From positions 1,906 to 42,458 of the forward strand of contig JAHDFA010000007.1 in assembly GCA_020628495.1 (NCBI GenBank): 40,553 nucleotides of DNA. Direction: 5' to 3'. A program made the position numbers and the translations under genes. Positions within the stretch are counted from its first letter, which is position 1. Every line of letters begins with the position of its first letter. The notes beneath the pieces are model-generated. The model was not told the DNA's origin. It was given only the letters and a program-made list of their open reading frames with translations, and searched no databases. Origin of the DNA: Hellea sp. GTDB taxonomy: Bacteria; Pseudomonadota; Alphaproteobacteria; Caulobacterales; Maricaulaceae. Positions 1 to 9,596 of the stretch are shown here, in pieces.

Positions 1-166
1 CAATGACCGAAACGCTCATGCCTAAGTCTTGAACGCTTTTGCTCTGCTTTGTCGCTGTAACGATGACCTCATCAGATGGCCCTTGCGCAAGGGCGCTCGT
101 TGAGATCAGCAAAGCGGACAGTCCGAGAGCAAACTGAGAAAAATTACGAAATTGGGTAGGCTTCAT
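1..166 (-). CDS. TonB-dependent receptor, N-terminal fragment (runs off window start)
   Basis: Reverse-strand translation MKPTQFRNFSQFALGLSALLISTSALAQGPSDEVIVTATKQSKSVQDLGMSVSVI: signal peptide followed by TonB-box/plug-like EVIVTATKQ. Confidence 0.8.
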   Translation of the reverse strand, partial: MKPTQFRNFSQFALGLSALLISTSALAQGPSDEVIVTATKQSKSVQDLGMSVSVI

Positions 167-320
167 TTGGGCTGTCCGTGCTATGAATCAGATTTGACGA
201 AACGCGGAGAGCTAAGGATTCAGTGGAATATCTCAACCAGAAATATGCTGTTCAAAGAGATTTGAAAACACATTCTGTGTGCGCGGAATTTGAGACGTGG
301 AATTGGAAGAATATTCCAAT

Positions 321-354
321 AAAAACCCCGCTTCGTTCATCACGAAACGGGGTT
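321..354 (-). terminator. Rho-independent terminator of the rpsF-rpsR-rplI operon
   Basis: On minus strand AACCCCGtTTCGTgatgaACGAAgCGGGGTT followed by a T tract, just after the rplI stop. Confidence 0.85.
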
Positions 355-377
355 CATAATCAGTTATCTGAACGAGA

Positions 378-1010
378 CTATTCGGCAGCAGGTGTTTCTT
401 CGGCCGGAGCTTCGTCCGCATCAGGTGCAACGAATTCATCTGGCGCGTCGCCTTCAAACATAGATACTGCATTGGCTGCGCGTTCAGCGTTGGCTTCCTC
501 TGTGTCAGCCTTTTCCTCGGCCAGAGCCGTCGCAATAACGTCTTCGCCTTTAGCCTGACGTTCGGCTTCGTCTTCGGAACGGGCCACATTGACTTCGATG
601 CCGACGATAACTTCAGGGTGAAGTTTGACTTTCACAGAATGCAGGCCAAGCGTTTTGATTGGATTTTCCAATACAATCATATTGCGCTTCACACCTTTAT
701 CTTCGAGGTGCTCTGCAATGTCGCGAACGGAAACGGAGCCGTAAAGATTACCGGTGTCGCCGGCCTTGCGGATTAGAACAACTTTCGTTCCATCCAGCTT
801 CTGACCGTCAGTCGCAGCTTTCTCGCGGTTTTCAGCATTGCGCTGCTCTAAATATTCACGCTCGGCTTCGAACCGGGCGAGATTGGCTTTCGTCGCACGA
901 AGGGCTTTTTCCTGCGGCAGCAGGAAGTTACGGCCAAAACCGGGTTTGACGTTTACAACGTCGCCCATATTGCCGAGCTTTTCGATACGTTCAAGAAGGA
1001 TCACTTCCAT
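378..1010 (-). CDS. rplI: 50S ribosomal protein L9 with acidic, Ala/Glu-rich C-terminal extension
   Basis: [32 protein letters not shown] is the L9 signature. Confidence 0.97.
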   Translation of the reverse strand: MEVILLERIEKLGNMGDVVNVKPGFGRNFLLPQEKALRATKANLARFEAEREYLEQRNAENREKAATDGQKLDGTKVVLIRKAGDTGNLYGSVSVRDIAEHLEDKGVKRNMIVLENPIKTLGLHSVKVKLHPEVIVGIEVNVARSEDEAERQAKGEDVIATALAEEKADTEEANAERAANAVSMFEGDAPDEFVAPDADEAPAEETPAAE

Positions 1011-1025
1011 GGTCGTTCTCCTTCC

Positions 1026-1289
1026 TTATTTCACTTCGTAGGGCAGAAGGCCCAGAAAGCGTGCGCGTTTGATGGCTTTCGCCAGCTCACGCTGTTTCTT
1101 GTGAGAGACCGCAGTAATACGGGCCGGCGCGATTTTGCCTTTTTCAGACATGTAACGCTGGAGCATTTTCGGGTCTTTGTAATCGATCTTGATGCCATTA
1201 TCGCCGGAGAATGGGCAAACCTTGCGACGACGACGGAAGCCCGAACGTGATGGCAAGTTCTCGATTTTGATTTGATCTTTAGCAGCCAT
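1026..1289 (-). CDS. rpsR: 30S ribosomal protein S18
   Basis: [60 protein letters not shown]. Confidence 0.97.
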   Translation of the reverse strand: MAAKDQIKIENLPSRSGFRRRRKVCPFSGDNGIKIDYKDPKMLQRYMSEKGKIAPARITAVSHKKQRELAKAIKRARFLGLLPYEVK

Positions 1290-1291
1290 GA

Positions 1292-1642
1292 TTAGGTCCG
1301 ATCTCTACGTTTACGCTCTTCGCGCTTTTTTAGGATAGGGGAAGGATCTTCGTTAAACTCGTCAACGCGAATTGACATGTAACGCAGGATGTCTTCGTTG
1401 ATGCGGTGTGTCCGCTCGATCTCATGGATCACGTCAGGATTGGCGTTGACCTTCAGCAGAGAATAATGCGCCTTGCGGTTCTTATTCATGCGGTAAGCCA
1501 GATTGCGCAGACCCCAATATTCAGCACCTTCGACAGTGCCGCCCATATTTTCGATCTTGGAAGCCAGATTTTGGACGAATTCTTCGACTTGATTCGTAGA
1601 AATGTCCGGTCGTGAGATCACGACATGCTCGTAAAGAGACAT
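1292..1642 (-). CDS. rpsF: 30S ribosomal protein S6
   Basis: [15 protein letters not shown]...[29 protein letters not shown] typical S6. Confidence 0.97.
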   Translation of the reverse strand: MSLYEHVVISRPDISTNQVEEFVQNLASKIENMGGTVEGAEYWGLRNLAYRMNKNRKAHYSLLKVNANPDVIHEIERTHRINEDILRYMSIRVDEFNEDPSPILKKREERKRRDRT

Positions 1643-1671
1643 TTAACAGTCCTTCAGACTATAGATAACGG

Positions 1672-1740
1672 CAGATGCGCTCGAGAAGGTGGAGCCGCAT
1701 CTGATGGATGGAGCACCCCGGAACAGCCCGGACTCCACCG
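1672..1740 (-). promoter_or_regulatory. Candidate structured 5' leader of rpsF (possible S6:S18 autoregulatory element)
   Basis: 8-bp inverted repeat CAGATGCG(1672-1679)/CGCATCTG(1696-1703); CTCCACC(1733-1739) can pair with GATGGAG(1707-1713) or with GGTGGAG(1688-1694). Confidence 0.5.
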
Positions 1741-1818
1741 TCATCCGGTGAAGCGCGCGACATATGCGAGCAAGGAGGCTTTGTCCAGCGCTAAACTGTG
1801 ATTATTGTGGCGTTGAGA

Positions 1819-3459
1819 CTAAGTGATATCGTTCCGAAGCCCGAGGCGGAAATCCATGATCCGATCTTCGATTTCTTCACCTGTTAAGTTTGCAAATTCA
1901 TCCGTCACATCACCTTGTGCGGAAGGGGCGTCTGTATGAGGCGCATTATGCTGCACGGGCTGAATGTCAGGCGTTGCGGCAGGTTCATTCGACATGCGGC
2001 GGGCTTGTGCGACCGACAGAGCAGTCGCGACATCACGATAGCGTCTGTCGAAATCAGTAACGTCCTGTTTAGTTTGCAAAATTTCTGAATTCGCTTGCTC
2101 AAGCTGATAGGCTTGCGCTTCAATCTGAGCCTCTAAACGTTCTCTCTCCAAATCCTGCGCCGTTCTTATTTTACGCAGCTCTTGAACGTCACGGGCAGCA
2201 TTGCGCACGATATCGTCTTTGATTTCCAATTGTTTGGATAGATGGTCGACTTGCTGTTGCAGGGCCGTCATTTCGTCTTCGCGGCTGATGATTGTAAATT
2301 CAGACTGGGATTTAAAGGTTCGGATGTCCTCATGCAGGCTTACCATTTCGGCTTTCATCGCATTATTCTGCGTTTGAGCCGTCGCCAGACTTTTACGTAA
2401 TTCATCAGCTTCTTTTTCCGCAGTCTCAGCCTGATGACGATAGTCGGCACAGTCCTGAGCAAGGCTGTCAGCGATTTTTTTGGCTTCGATATAAGCGGTT
2501 TGCTTAACGTCCATTTCGCCGACGACATCCGCAACGCGCTCGCGCAAAACAGTATTTTCGTTCCGTTCTACATCCAAAGAGGTCTGTAGACGCTCTGCAT
2601 TTAGCGCATTGCGGTCCGAGTTTTCGCGCGCCGTGTTCAAGGCACGCTCATACTCTTGTAAAGATTTTTGAGCGGAGGAGAGTTTCCCCAGCGTTGTTTC
2701 ATAGATACGCGTTTTTTCGGCCAGCCTGTGTTCGCGGTCTTCCAGATCGGCGCGCAACACATTCATTTTCTGGATATTGGCATCAATCTCCCGCTCAATC
2801 GTACGATTGCGCGCTTTCAGCCTGCGGTTTTCAGGCTCCAAGCGGTTGAGCATTGAAAAATCGATTTCCGCGCGCTCTACGAAACCTGTAAGGTTTTCGA
2901 TACGCTGCTGCGCACGGCGATATAGTTCTTCTCCGCTTTGGATATCTGCGGATATTCTTGCAACGTCCAATCGCATGGCACCGATATCGGCACGATCAGG
3001 ACGGTTGGTGGCGGGGGGCGGCGCGATAAAAGTCTCTGTTGCATCGACTTCGGTATTTCTTGACTGCTTTTCGGCGCGCGCCCCGTTTTCAAAATGGATG
3101 GAGGGTGCCATCGCGCTGACTGTCTTTTTTGGCTCGGCTTCCGATGACAAAGCCTCGGGCGCGGAGGGCGTAACATCGACAAATTCTGAGTCAGTCGGCA
3201 TTTCTACCTTCAAATCAGAAGATAAAGTTTCGAGACGTGCATCGCTGATGGCATTGGCTTTGAAATCCAGTCCCAAAGAAGTTGTTGGCTTGAGGTCTGC
3301 GGAGGAGTCTAATGAGCCGGATTTTAAAATGTCTTCATTTTGATGGCTAACCAAACGTTCCAACTCGTCCCATTTCGCCTGATTTTTTAAGACTTCGGAC
3401 TTAGCATTTGGGCTTTCTGCTGACTCCGATGTTTTCTTTATTTTGCGAAAAAATGCCAT
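1819..3459 (-). CDS. Large coiled-coil protein of unknown function
   Basis: 546-aa ORF; long heptad-like charged region roughly residues 170-480, low-complexity N-terminus. Confidence 0.75.
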   Translation of the reverse strand: MAFFRKIKKTSESAESPNAKSEVLKNQAKWDELERLVSHQNEDILKSGSLDSSADLKPTTSLGLDFKANAISDARLETLSSDLKVEMPTDSEFVDVTPSAPEALSSEAEPKKTVSAMAPSIHFENGARAEKQSRNTEVDATETFIAPPPATNRPDRADIGAMRLDVARISADIQSGEELYRRAQQRIENLTGFVERAEIDFSMLNRLEPENRRLKARNRTIEREIDANIQKMNVLRADLEDREHRLAEKTRIYETTLGKLSSAQKSLQEYERALNTARENSDRNALNAERLQTSLDVERNENTVLRERVADVVGEMDVKQTAYIEAKKIADSLAQDCADYRHQAETAEKEADELRKSLATAQTQNNAMKAEMVSLHEDIRTFKSQSEFTIISREDEMTALQQQVDHLSKQLEIKDDIVRNAARDVQELRKIRTAQDLERERLEAQIEAQAYQLEQANSEILQTKQDVTDFDRRYRDVATALSVAQARRMSNEPAATPDIQPVQHNAPHTDAPSAQGDVTDEFANLTGEEIEDRIMDFRLGLRNDIT

Positions 3460-3515
3460 CTAGCCAGCCCTCGAATCGAATATTCGCCCCACAGTTTTTT
3501 GCTAGTTATCCATAG

Positions 3516-3530
3516 TTAACGTCGACTTAA
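3516..3530. promoter_or_regulatory. Putative CtrA box (TTAA-N7-TTAA)
   Basis: TTAAcgtcgacTTAA in the divergent intergenic region between the coiled-coil gene and fabD. Confidence 0.45.
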
Positions 3531-3656
3531 AATGGCTGATAATGCCCACATTTTTGTTAACGCCTTGAATAATGTGGTCGGGAAACGGTCAAAAGCGGAT
3601 TGACCCGAGATTATGATAGCCTAGCTTGTCACGCTCAGAGATGGAGAGGCTTTTAC

Positions 3657-4604
3657 ATGGCGTTCGCATTCATATTTCCCGGACAAGGCAGCCAATATGT
3701 CGGCATGGGCAAATCCTTGGCCGATGCCTTCCCATCTGCGAGGCAGGTTTTTGAGGAGGTCAATTCAGCGCTTGAGCAGGACTTGTCAGGTTTAATGTGG
3801 AGCGGCCCAGAGGAGGATTTAACCCTCACGGCCAATACGCAACCCGCTTTGATGGCTTGTTCACTAGCCGCCATGCAGGCTTTGGACGCGGAATTTGGGG
3901 TTAAGGTCACGGACGCGGCCTATGTGGCAGGGCATAGTCTCGGCGAATATTCGGCTTTGGCTGCCGCAAAGACCCTGACGATTACAGATACAGCCAAGTT
4001 GTTACGTATACGGGGAGAGGCGATGCAGGCCTCAGTTCCGGTTGGAGTGGGCGCAATGGCGGCCTTGCTGGGCGCCAGTGTGGAGGATGCAGAGGCGGCC
4101 TGCGCGGAAGGTGCAAAAATTGGGATTGTTCAAATCGCGAATGACAATGCCACTGGCCAAATTGTTTTATCAGGAGAGAAGGATGCCGTTGAAGCGGCAG
4201 CACAAGCGGCGCGGGATGCCGGCGTAAAAAAAGCGATGATGCTGAATGTATCTGCTCCATTCCATTGCGATTTGATGCAACCTGCTGCGGATGCCATGCG
4301 CGATGCTTTGGGCGATCATGCGATGCTGCCCCCACTGGTGCCGGTTGTGAATAATATTCAGGCCCGTCCCGTCACGGATCCGGATGATCTACGCGAGGAT
4401 CTTGTGAAACAAGTTACTGGCCGCGTCCGCTGGCGTGAAAGTGTCGAATGGATGGCTGGTGAAGGCGGCGTTGAAACCATGGTTGAACCCGGCTGCGGCA
4501 AAGTCCTGACGGTCATGCTGCGCCGCATTGTCAAAGGTTTAGACGGAAATCAACTCGATAGTCCCGAAGCACTGGAAGCCTTCGCGACGAAAATTAAGGG
4601 ATAG
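3657..4604 (+). CDS. fabD: Malonyl CoA-acyl carrier protein transacylase
   Basis: MAFAFIFPGQGSQYVGMGK...GHSLGEYSALAAA; start chosen at residue 20 of the track ORF. Confidence 0.95.
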   Translation: MAFAFIFPGQGSQYVGMGKSLADAFPSARQVFEEVNSALEQDLSGLMWSGPEEDLTLTANTQPALMACSLAAMQALDAEFGVKVTDAAYVAGHSLGEYSALAAAKTLTITDTAKLLRIRGEAMQASVPVGVGAMAALLGASVEDAEAACAEGAKIGIVQIANDNATGQIVLSGEKDAVEAAAQAARDAGVKKAMMLNVSAPFHCDLMQPAADAMRDALGDHAMLPPLVPVVNNIQARPVTDPDDLREDLVKQVTGRVRWRESVEWMAGEGGVETMVEPGCGKVLTVMLRRIVKGLDGNQLDSPEALEAFATKIKG

Positions 4605-4608
4605 TCAA

Positions 4609-5349
4609 ATGTTTGATTTAACAGGAAAACGCGCCCTCGTTACAGGTGCCACTGGTGGTTTGGGCGGTGAGATTGCACGTCTTCTTCATAAACAGGGCGC
4701 AGATGTTGCGCTATCGGGTACGCGTGCTGAAAAGCTGGAAAGTTTGGCGTCAGAGCTGGGCGACCGCGTCGCAATCACGCCGTGTAATCTGTCTGATGGC
4801 GAAGCGGTTGATGCTCTGCCGGGGCAGGCGGCGGAAGCGTTGGGAGGGTCTGTTGATATTCTGATTGCAAATGCCGGAATAACAAAAGACGGTCTGTTGA
4901 TGCGAATGAAGCAAGAAGATTTTGACAACGTTATAAAAATCAATCTTGAAAGCTATTTTCGTTTAGCCAAGGCCTGTTTGCGGCCAATGATGAAAGCCCG
5001 TTCCGGCCGAATTATCGGCATTACGTCGATTGTTGGCGTTACCGGAAATCCTGGGCAAACTAATTATGCGGCGTCTAAGGCCGGTATGATTGGGTTTTCC
5101 AAATCCCTCGCTCAGGAAGTCGCATCGCGCGGTATCACCGTCAATTGCATCGCGCCCGGCTTCATTCGTTCACCAATGACAGATGCATTGAATGATGCGC
5201 AAAAAGAGGCGACTTTGGCCCGAATCCCTGCGGCAAAATTGGGCGAAGGTAGCGATATCGCCGCCGGAGCGCTTTATCTGGCGTCGGATGAAGGGGCCTA
5301 TGTTACTGGGCAAACCTTACATATTAATGGTGGTATGGCTATGATCTAG
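4609..5349 (+). CDS. fabG: 3-oxoacyl-ACP reductase
   Basis: SDR fold TGATGGLGGEIA, NAGITKDGL, YAASKAG. Confidence 0.95.
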   Translation: MFDLTGKRALVTGATGGLGGEIARLLHKQGADVALSGTRAEKLESLASELGDRVAITPCNLSDGEAVDALPGQAAEALGGSVDILIANAGITKDGLLMRMKQEDFDNVIKINLESYFRLAKACLRPMMKARSGRIIGITSIVGVTGNPGQTNYAASKAGMIGFSKSLAQEVASRGITVNCIAPGFIRSPMTDALNDAQKEATLARIPAAKLGEGSDIAAGALYLASDEGAYVTGQTLHINGGMAMI

Positions 5350-5528
5350 AACGGCTTTTAGGTCGATAGACAAGGCTGCAAGAGAGCTAGGAAAGGCCTA
5401 GGCACGTCCAAATCCCTATGCTAGGTCGCCTTCGACAGGGTGGCAGGGGTTGTAATCGGGACAGATTGTCCCATCTCTCGCCCGTAACCGCCGGAAAATG
5501 ATCTCCGGCCAAGACTAAAGGAAGACAT

Positions 5529-5765
5529 ATGTCAGACGTACTCGAACGCGTGAAGAAGATGGTTGTGGAACATCTGGACGCTGAAGAAGCTAAAGTAACC
5601 ATGAACGCCCACTTCATTGACGATCTGGGTGCCGACTCGCTCGACACGGTAGAGCTTGTGATGGCTTTTGAAGAAGAATTCGACATCGAGATCCCTGATG
5701 ATGCGGCTGAACATATTCAGACTGTTGGCGATGCCGTTAAATTCATCTCCGAGAAAACCGGCTAG
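5529..5765 (+). CDS. acpP: Acyl carrier protein
   Basis: [30 protein letters not shown] with phosphopantetheine DSL motif. Confidence 0.97.
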   Translation: MSDVLERVKKMVVEHLDAEEAKVTMNAHFIDDLGADSLDTVELVMAFEEEFDIEIPDDAAEHIQTVGDAVKFISEKTG

Positions 5766-5777
5766 GGCTTCCTTGCT

Positions 5778-7061
5778 GTGAGACGGGTCGTTGTCACAGG
5801 CTTAGGCCTTGTTTCACCCGTCGGCTGCGGTGTTGAAACCGCTTGGGGCAACATACTGGCCGGAAAATCCGGCGCGTCCCGTATCGAACATTTTGATGTC
5901 AGCGATCTTGCCTGCAAGGTCGCTGCTGTCATCCCCCGGGTTGATGGCCGCGCTGGCGGGTCACCGGATATGCCCGGCGCATTTGATCCCGATACAGTTA
6001 TGAGTAAGCGCGACCGGAAACGGATCGACGATTTTATTCTTTATGGCATCGCGGCAGCTGATGAAGCGATTGCGCATTCAGGCTGGAAAGCTAAAACGCC
6101 GGAAGAGGCTGAACGTGCGGGTGTTATCCTCGGCTCCGGTATTGGCGGCATTGAAACGACCTATGAAGCGTCAATCCTTTTGAGGGATAAGGGGCCACGC
6201 CGCCTATCCCCTTTTGTAATTCCGGCGATGTTGATCAACCTGCCATCTGGTCAGGTCTCTATCCGGCACGGTTTAAAAGGCCCCAACAGCGCGGTTGCAA
6301 CCGCTTGCGCGACCGGCGCGCATGCCATTGGTGATGCGGCGCGCATAATTGCCTGCGGCGACGCGGATATGATGGTCGCGGGTGGCTGCGAGGCTTCTAT
6401 CACGCGGCTGGGCATTGGCAGTTTCGTCGCCTGCCGTGCTATGACGACTGGATATAATGATATGCCCGAAGCGGCGTCTCGTCCTTATGATGAGGGACGT
6501 GACGGATTTTTGATGGGCGAGGGTGCAGGCGTCTTGGTTTTGGAAGACTATGAAACCGCAAAGAAGCGCGGTGCAAACATCCTTGCCGAACTAGTAGGTT
6601 ATGGTCTTTCAGGTGACGCACATCATATTACGAGCCCGGCTCCCGAGGGGGAAGGCGGTTATCGCGCCATGCGAATGGCGTTGAAGAAGTCCGGTCTGGA
6701 GCCATCGGATATTGGCTATGTGAATGCGCACGGCACATCGACACCCATGGGGGATGAACTGGAAGTGCGCGCGGTTGAGCGTTTGCTTGGCGAACAGGCT
6801 TCAAAGGCAAAAATGTCTTCAACCAAATCCGCGACAGGTCATCTCCTAGGAGCGGCTGGTGCAGCTGAAGCCATATTCTCCATTCTCGCGCTTCGGGATA
6901 AAATGGCCCCACCAACTTTGAATTTGGACAACCCAAATGTCGAGACGATACTCGACCTCGTGCCGCTGGAAGCTAAGCCATTTGAGGGCAAAGCCGTCAT
7001 GTCAAATTCCTTTGGGTTTGGCGGAACAAATGCGGCGCTTATTTTCATAGAAGCGGAATAG
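5778..7061 (+). CDS. fabF: Beta-ketoacyl-ACP synthase II
   Basis: RRVVVTGLGLVSPVG, ATACATGAHAIGDA, NAHGTSTPMGD; GTG start. Confidence 0.96.
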   Translation: MRRVVVTGLGLVSPVGCGVETAWGNILAGKSGASRIEHFDVSDLACKVAAVIPRVDGRAGGSPDMPGAFDPDTVMSKRDRKRIDDFILYGIAAADEAIAHSGWKAKTPEEAERAGVILGSGIGGIETTYEASILLRDKGPRRLSPFVIPAMLINLPSGQVSIRHGLKGPNSAVATACATGAHAIGDAARIIACGDADMMVAGGCEASITRLGIGSFVACRAMTTGYNDMPEAASRPYDEGRDGFLMGEGAGVLVLEDYETAKKRGANILAELVGYGLSGDAHHITSPAPEGEGGYRAMRMALKKSGLEPSDIGYVNAHGTSTPMGDELEVRAVERLLGEQASKAKMSSTKSATGHLLGAAGAAEAIFSILALRDKMAPPTLNLDNPNVETILDLVPLEAKPFEGKAVMSNSFGFGGTNAALIFIEAE

Positions 7062-7068
7062 ACGGGCC

Positions 7069-8109
7069 GTGGCCCGAAAGAAGAAAGAGTCCCAAAAACC
7101 CGCTCTGGCCAAGCGCGACAAACGCCTGCTTAGCGTCATCGCATTTTTCGCCATTATAACAATTTTCGTAGGTCTTGCCGTGGCAGGATATGCGGCAATT
7201 AATTATAAATATGAACGGGCGCAAGATGGTCCTTCCGATCAAGTTGCCTTTACGGTTCCTCGCGGTGCGGGCTTGAGCTATATAGCGCAACGTCTTGAAT
7301 CAGAAGGATTTGTTCAAAACGCTTTTTTGTTTAAAGCTGTAACAAAATTGCGGGGTAATGAAGCAAATTTCAAGGCCGGTGAATTTTATCTTTCCAAAAA
7401 TATGTCTATGGCGGCGGTATATGACGGGCTCGCAAATGGGAAAGCCATTTTATATCCGTTTACTGCGGCTGAAGGTCTGACGTCAGCTATGATTGTCCGG
7501 TCTTTGGACGGCGTTCCGACCCTCAAAGATGACAATCCGTCGGTCCCGGCTGAGGGAAGTTTACTGCCGGAAACATATCTTACGCCGCGCGGTATGACGC
7601 AGTCTCAGCTTTTGCAGAAAATGGCCTTAGCTCAAAAGCAATTACTGGATGACGCGTGGGAAAAACGGGATCTGACCATCCCGGTTAAAACGAAGGAGGA
7701 GGCAATCATATTGGCTTCCGTTGTCGAGAAGGAAACGGGCATTGGGATGGAACGCGGCATGGTGGCAGGCGTTTTTACAAATCGATTGCGTCAGGGGATG
7801 AAGCTGCAGTCTGATCCGACAATCATTTACGGTATTACGCAGGGAGAACCTCTGGGGCGTCGTATTCGGCGCTCAGAGATTGATCGTCTTACGGATTGGA
7901 ATACGTACCAAATTCCGGCCTTGCCGAAGACCCCAATTTGCAATCCGGGTAAGGACGCCATTCTGGCGGTTCTAAATCCTGCAGAGACGGATGCACTCTT
8001 CTTTGTCGCGGACGGTACGGGCGGACATGCGTTTGCCAAAACCCTGCAAGAGCATGAGCGCAATGTCGCGAAATGGCGAAAGATACAGCGAGAGAGAGGG
8101 CTAAGATAA
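7069..8109 (+). CDS. mltG: Endolytic murein transglycosylase (YceG-like)
   Basis: N-terminal TM segment; ILASVVEKETG, VFTNRLRQGMKLQSDPTIIYG, FFVADGTGGHAFAKTLQEHERNVAKWR; GTG start. Confidence 0.93.
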   Translation: MARKKKESQKPALAKRDKRLLSVIAFFAIITIFVGLAVAGYAAINYKYERAQDGPSDQVAFTVPRGAGLSYIAQRLESEGFVQNAFLFKAVTKLRGNEANFKAGEFYLSKNMSMAAVYDGLANGKAILYPFTAAEGLTSAMIVRSLDGVPTLKDDNPSVPAEGSLLPETYLTPRGMTQSQLLQKMALAQKQLLDDAWEKRDLTIPVKTKEEAIILASVVEKETGIGMERGMVAGVFTNRLRQGMKLQSDPTIIYGITQGEPLGRRIRRSEIDRLTDWNTYQIPALPKTPICNPGKDAILAVLNPAETDALFFVADGTGGHAFAKTLQEHERNVAKWRKIQRERGLR

Positions 8110-8113
8110 GGGT

Positions 8114-8767
8114 ATGGGGATGAGCGCTTTGGACGAATTGAAACGCGATCGGCGCGGTCTCATGGTTGTGTTGTCCTCGCCGAGCGGTGCAGGCAAAACC
8201 ACGCTGACACGAAAACTATTGGCTGATAATCCTGATATGGCGATGAGTGTTTCTGCAACGACCCGTCCGCCTCGTCCCGGTGAAGAGGAGGGGAAAGATT
8301 ACTTCTTCGTCAATAAGAGCCGATTTGCCGAGTTGGAAGCCGCCGGAGAATTTCTTGAGCACGCAAAAGTCTTCGATAATTACTACGCTACGCCACGTGG
8401 CCCTGTCGAAGAGGCATTGTCACGCGGGCAGGATGTCGTTTTCGATATTGACTGGCAGGGCGCGCAGCAACTCACGCAGGCGGCTGCCGATGATATTGTT
8501 AAAATCTTTATCCTGCCACCAAATATGCGGGAGCTTGAGCAACGCCTGCGCACACGCGCACAAGACAGTGACAGCGTGATTGCAAAGCGTATGAGCAAAT
8601 CAGAGGCCGAGATTAGCCACTGGGCGGAATATGATTATGTCATTGTAAATGAAGAGGTTTCGACGGCTCTGGAAGAACTTAAAATGATTGTGGGTTCGGA
8701 ACGCATGCGCCGCCGCCGCCAGATGTGGCTCGGCGGATTTGTTAAATCTTTGGTGAATGGCGGGTAA
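8114..8767 (+). CDS. gmk: Guanylate kinase
   Basis: VLSSPSGAGKTTLTRKLL, TTRPPRPGEEEGKDYFFV. Confidence 0.95.
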   Translation: MGMSALDELKRDRRGLMVVLSSPSGAGKTTLTRKLLADNPDMAMSVSATTRPPRPGEEEGKDYFFVNKSRFAELEAAGEFLEHAKVFDNYYATPRGPVEEALSRGQDVVFDIDWQGAQQLTQAAADDIVKIFILPPNMRELEQRLRTRAQDSDSVIAKRMSKSEAEISHWAEYDYVIVNEEVSTALEELKMIVGSERMRRRRQMWLGGFVKSLVNGG

Positions 8768-8813
8768 AGACCTTTCTAATCAGAATTTTACTTTGTTCTG
8801 ATAGCTCGTCAGG

Positions 8814-9596
8814 ATGATTGAGATTGGATTTTCGATAATTCTAGGATTTGCCATAGCCTCAACATTATGTGGTTTGATTGCGGATGGTTCGCGCAACGAC
8901 CGAATTTTGATGCGGGGCTTGGTATATATCATCGTTCTCACCTGCCTGATTGGCTATGCTCAGGGAGAGGCAACAAGCGTATTAAGGCATACTCAAAATC
9001 TACTCTTTCTGAGCCTTTCTGAGCATTTCCTTTGGTTTGGAGCAGGAGCGTCAATTGCTCTTATCTCACAACTGATTGCAGAAGGCCATGCCTATAATCT
9101 TTGGATTAAATTTCATCCGCAATCCGCCCCAACTCCGGAAGCGCGCTTCGGGCAACGGGCCTTGCCTGCAGGACCGACTGCGCCTGTCTCAGCCACTTTG
9201 GTCGGCACCTCCACGGAATATCTGAACGCTGAATTAGATTTGCGTACGGAAACGCTTATCCGGCTTTGTTTTTGCACCTTTGATGACTTGGGTGCTTTGA
9301 CTTTGTCACGTCTGGAGTCTGCTTTACGTTTGGGGGCGGGACGACGCCAAAAGGCTTTTCATAAAATTGCCGCAGGAATCTCCCGACGCCCTAAACTAAA
9401 ACCGACGCTGCATCGCTATAGCCGCAGTATAAATGGCTCTTCTCGTCTGTCTCAGAAACTCTTGGGAGATTTATGTAGATTGGCGCGTGATACCCGCAAT
9501 CGGGACACTGAAACGATTAACAGGCTGCACCAAACGGGCCGCGCCTTGGGGCTGCACGAAGACGAGATAGGGCGTATCGTCAACGGTTTGCGTTAA
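8814..9596 (+). CDS. Uncharacterised protein with N-terminal TM segments
   Basis: 260-aa ORF, hydrophobic N-terminus, helical Arg-rich C-terminal half; overlaps the 3' end of rsmA convergently. Confidence 0.65.
   Translation: MIEIGFSIILGFAIASTLCGLIADGSRNDRILMRGLVYIIVLTCLIGYAQGEATSVLRHTQNLLFLSLSEHFLWFGAGASIALISQLIAEGHAYNLWIKFHPQSAPTPEARFGQRALPAGPTAPVSATLVGTSTEYLNAELDLRTETLIRLCFCTFDDLGALTLSRLESALRLGAGRRQKAFHKIAAGISRRPKLKPTLHRYSRSINGSSRLSQKLLGDLCRLARDTRNRDTETINRLHQTGRALGLHEDEIGRIVNGLR

Noticed and set aside
2777-3343. 188-aa plus-strand ORF opposite the coiled-coil gene
   Set aside because: Antisense shadow ORF with Ser/Arg-rich composition; no independent support.
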